A stretch of DNA of 64,000 nt from Parus major (taxonomy: Eukaryota > Chordata > Aves > Passeriformes > Paridae), in assembly GCF_001522545.3 (NCBI RefSeq), contig NC_031770.1, positions 33,242,867-33,306,866 on the forward strand, written 5' to 3'. The notes beneath the pieces were generated by a model. It had not been told where the DNA came from. It saw only the letters and a list, made by a program, of their open reading frames with translations, and did no database searches. Shown piece by piece: positions 61,999 to 64,000 of the stretch (the stretch's first letter is position 1; every line of letters begins with the position of its first letter). A program made the position numbers and the translations under genes.

Positions 61999-62947
61999 CT
62001 GTATTAAGGAAGAAGTTCAAAACATCAGTATATTTTCCATAAAATTTGATTATTCACCTGACATGCAGTACATCTTTCAGGGTTCAATGCTGAGGTTAAA
62101 GGCTCAAGCTAAAGTAAGACTTCAGTTAAGCACATAAGCTTATGTTCAGACAGCAGGACCATACTCACTGAAAGGACAGCATGCCCAAAAGTCACTATTT
62201 ATTTCAGGTTGATTGTTTGGTTCATATTATTCTGATTGTCACCTGAGAACTTCAATCACAACTACCCCTTCTAGGCTAATCCAAACATGCTGGCACACCC
62301 AGCCTCTGGCAGCACAGAAGCTGAGTGCCAATTGAGGCAGCCAGTTTCCATCATTTATTGAGCTGAGCTCAGGAAATTATAGTCTTACTGTAGATATATT
62401 TAAATATTCCTCCATTTCAAAGGGATTTAAAAGGAAAAACAGCTACAAAATGAACAATTCATACAGGTTCTATGTGTTTCAATTCTTAGATATTATTTTT
62501 AGTAAACTACTTATTTTTACAGTACTTACTGGGATCAGAAGAAATATGGAATAAGCCAAATCCATAAATTTTTTTATTTACATAATTCTTCCAGTGCCAA
62601 TGGAAAGCAGGCACCAGATGTTACCTAACTCTGAGAATTTGGATCTACATTCTCACATGGCTTTTTAACAGTGCTTATTCTTAAAGACTCCTGCTGAGAC
62701 TGTTATTCTAACCATGTATTTATATGCAGCCTTTCAGAATTCTGTGTCTTTTGTATCTTAATATATTCTACACATAATAACTAGTTAATCCTGGTCTAAC
62801 ACTGAATCAAGAGAACCCAAGTTAATCCAAATTTAGTAAAATTTGTTCAAGTTACAAAGATGAACAAATTCTAATCAAGATAGACAGGAGAAGAAAGGTT
62901 TATTTTTTTCACGGCAGAGAGGCTTAAAATCACTTAAATTATGGATT

Positions 62948-63055
62948 TTGAGCAACATGGTCTAGTGGAAGGTGCCCCTGCTCAAGGCAGGGGTATTGGA
63001 ACCAGATGAACTTCAAAGTCCCTTCCAATCCAAACCACGCTATATTTCTATGATT
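62948..63055 (+). mobile_element. CR1 LINE 3' end fragment
   Basis: The sequence reads TGAGCAACATGGTCTAGTGG, then AAGGTGCCCCTGCTCAAGGC, then GGTATTGGAACCAGATGA, then CCCTTCCAATCCAAACCA and ends TTTCTATGATTG. This follows the CR1 3' consensus (GGTCTAGTGGAAGGTG, TTGGAACTAGATGATC, CCCTTCCAACCCAAACCATTC, TCTATGATTC) over more than 100 bases. It is a 5'-truncated + strand copy without coding capacity, in antisense orientation to AKT3. It is the best single marker of an avian or sauropsid genome in the window. Confidence 0.9.
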
Positions 63056-63215
63056 GTGTTCAAACACCAAAAATGCAAAATCCAGAAAATACTCTATATA
63101 TGAACAGAAAACTGCAGCTAACCTAGGAGTCCTAAAACATCAGAAAATGAGCTTGCTTTATGAAAGGGTAAGCAACCATAACTAAGCCTTTATTTTTGTG
63201 ATCCTCCTTTCTCAG

Positions 63216-63227
63216 CCTCCAATATGA
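63216..63227 (+). other. SDCCAG8: Alternative candidate SDCCAG8 terminal exon start
   Basis: A strong acceptor (TTTTTGTGATCCTCCTTTCTCAG) ends at 63215. Joined in phase 0 it would give CCT CCA ATA TGA, a three-residue tail and stop. AATAAA hexamers follow at 63415-63420 and 63870-63875. Its place beyond the AKT3 terminal exon agrees with the human order as I recall it. The tail does not resemble the mammalian MPQSDC end, so the assignment is weak. Confidence 0.15.
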
Positions 63228-63793
63228 AGAAACAAACAAAACCCTCAAATATTGCCATTTACAATGAAAATTCTTTAAAAACTCAGGAGCGAGATTTTAA
63301 CTGCTCTGGCCTGGTAAGTGACTGTGAAGTCCTGGCTAAGCTGATCAGATCATGATTCTTGTGTGTAACACAACATGACAAAAACACAAATTATGGTGAA
63401 ATCACATTCACTCCAATAAAGAAATTTTGCAAGATCCAGTGCCGTTCAGGTTACATTCACATTAACACCTTCTTTAAGAGCCCCACTGATGCACAGGACT
63501 TGATAGGAAATTTTATTTTAAAGTAATTGATTTTTTTTCAAAATACTGTCTTCAAAGTATTTCATACTTCAAAATATGCCCATCTTACTAAATCTACACA
63601 CCCACTGAAGCCACCAGCACTGTCCACATAATTAAAGAAGAATGTGTTACAATTACTTTGCTGAACTTGGACTTTGACTGCCAACCAATAAACACTTGAA
63701 ACTGGTGTCTTCTCTTATTTGAAAACAAACAAACAAAACCCCAAATCAACAAACAAATGAAAAAAATTCCAAACAAAATCACCACAAAAAAAG

Positions 63794-63825
63794 CCCCCAC
63801 CAAAAATGCCCCCAAACCCCAACCC
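63794..63825 (-). repeat. G-quadruplex-prone tract (- strand)
   Basis: On the - strand G-runs of 3, 4, 5 and 5 are separated by loops of 2, 3 and 10 bases, mostly T. The flanking + strand sequence (63720-63790) is A/C-rich with AAC repeats. This is the best quadruplex motif in the window and is on the RNA-like strand of AKT3, so it could fold in that pre-mRNA. The fold is inferred. Confidence 0.5.
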
Positions 63826-64000
63826 AGAGTGATCTAATATTCTAAGCTTTGTAAGTATTGTGTATTTAAAATAAAGCTGTTATTGAGAGTTACTCATACA
63901 CACTTTCATATGAAGACTTTCATTAGTAACAGTGAGAACAGCTCTTCTATTCAAACAGAAAAAACTTTACACATTACTTTATTATAAACATAATTGTTAC

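Larger units (their letters stand above)
61999..64000 (-). other. AKT3: AKT3 last intron (part)
   Basis: Non-coding sequence upstream of the AKT3 terminal exon, running off the right edge. It contains a CR1 fragment at 62948-63055 and a C-rich/A-rich tract with G-quadruplex potential on the - strand at 63794-63825. A + strand acceptor-like site (CCTCCTTTCTCAG ending 63215) could belong to SDCCAG8. I found no penultimate AKT3 exon. Confidence 0.8.

Noticed and set aside
62581..62640. Acceptor-like TTCTTCCAG as an SDCCAG8 terminal exon
   Set aside because: In phase 0 it gives a long tail (CQWKAGTRCYL...) unlike any SDCCAG8 end, and no poly(A) signal is well placed.
1..64000. tRNA, rRNA, CRISPR, LTR retrovirus or bacterial-type operon
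   Set aside because: Read on both strands, no cloverleaf with A and B boxes, no regular spaced repeat array, no paired LTRs and no gag/pol-like frames were found.

Overview
The window looks like nuclear DNA of a bird, or less likely another CR1-rich sauropsid. It is AT-rich and intron-dominated, with short exons bounded by GT/AG splice sites. It carries 3' fragments of CR1-type retrotransposons and short GT-rich tracts typical of avian introns. There are no operons, no bacterial-type genes, and no tRNA, rRNA or CRISPR structures. Nearly all long open frames are chance openings in introns or untranslated regions.

Two genes can be recognised, running towards each other. On the + strand is the 3' part of SDCCAG8 (centrosomal and ciliary coiled-coil protein, also CCCAP, NPHP10 or BBS16). 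Four coding exons are clear, at 8482-8609, 10728-10836, 17575-17706 and 49376-49502. Their splice phases join without a break (1+2, 2+1 and 2+1 nt, then a phase-0 end), and the joined frame follows the C-terminal coiled coil of the vertebrate protein. The introns are about 2.1, 6.7 and 31.7 kb. The very short terminal exon is not certain; several candidates are listed.

On the - strand is the terminal coding exon of AKT3 (RAC-gamma serine/threonine kinase), at 61913-61998. It encodes the last 27 residues, with the hydrophobic-motif phosphosite. A long 3' untranslated region follows leftwards, probably to about 56.7 kb, with several miR-15/16-family seed matches and one miR-29 seed match. From 61999 to the right edge is the last AKT3 intron, which holds a CR1 fragment and a G-quadruplex-prone tract.

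Layout: 1-8481 SDCCAG8 intron; 8482-17706 three SDCCAG8 exons; 17707-49375 giant intron with simple repeats, a long hairpin at 28.5 kb, a faint coding-like stretch on the - strand at 24-26 kb and GC-rich pockets at 41 and 46 kb; 49376-49502 last certain SDCCAG8 exon; 49503-56.7 kb last SDCCAG8 intron or 3' end; 56.7-62.0 kb AKT3 3' end; 62.0-64 kb AKT3 intron. The most interesting points are the tail-to-tail, probably nested antisense arrangement of the two genes, the 120-nt imperfect hairpin at 28508-28627, the tandem TAGTAG splice acceptor of one SDCCAG8 exon, and a possible intronic-polyadenylation end of SDCCAG8.
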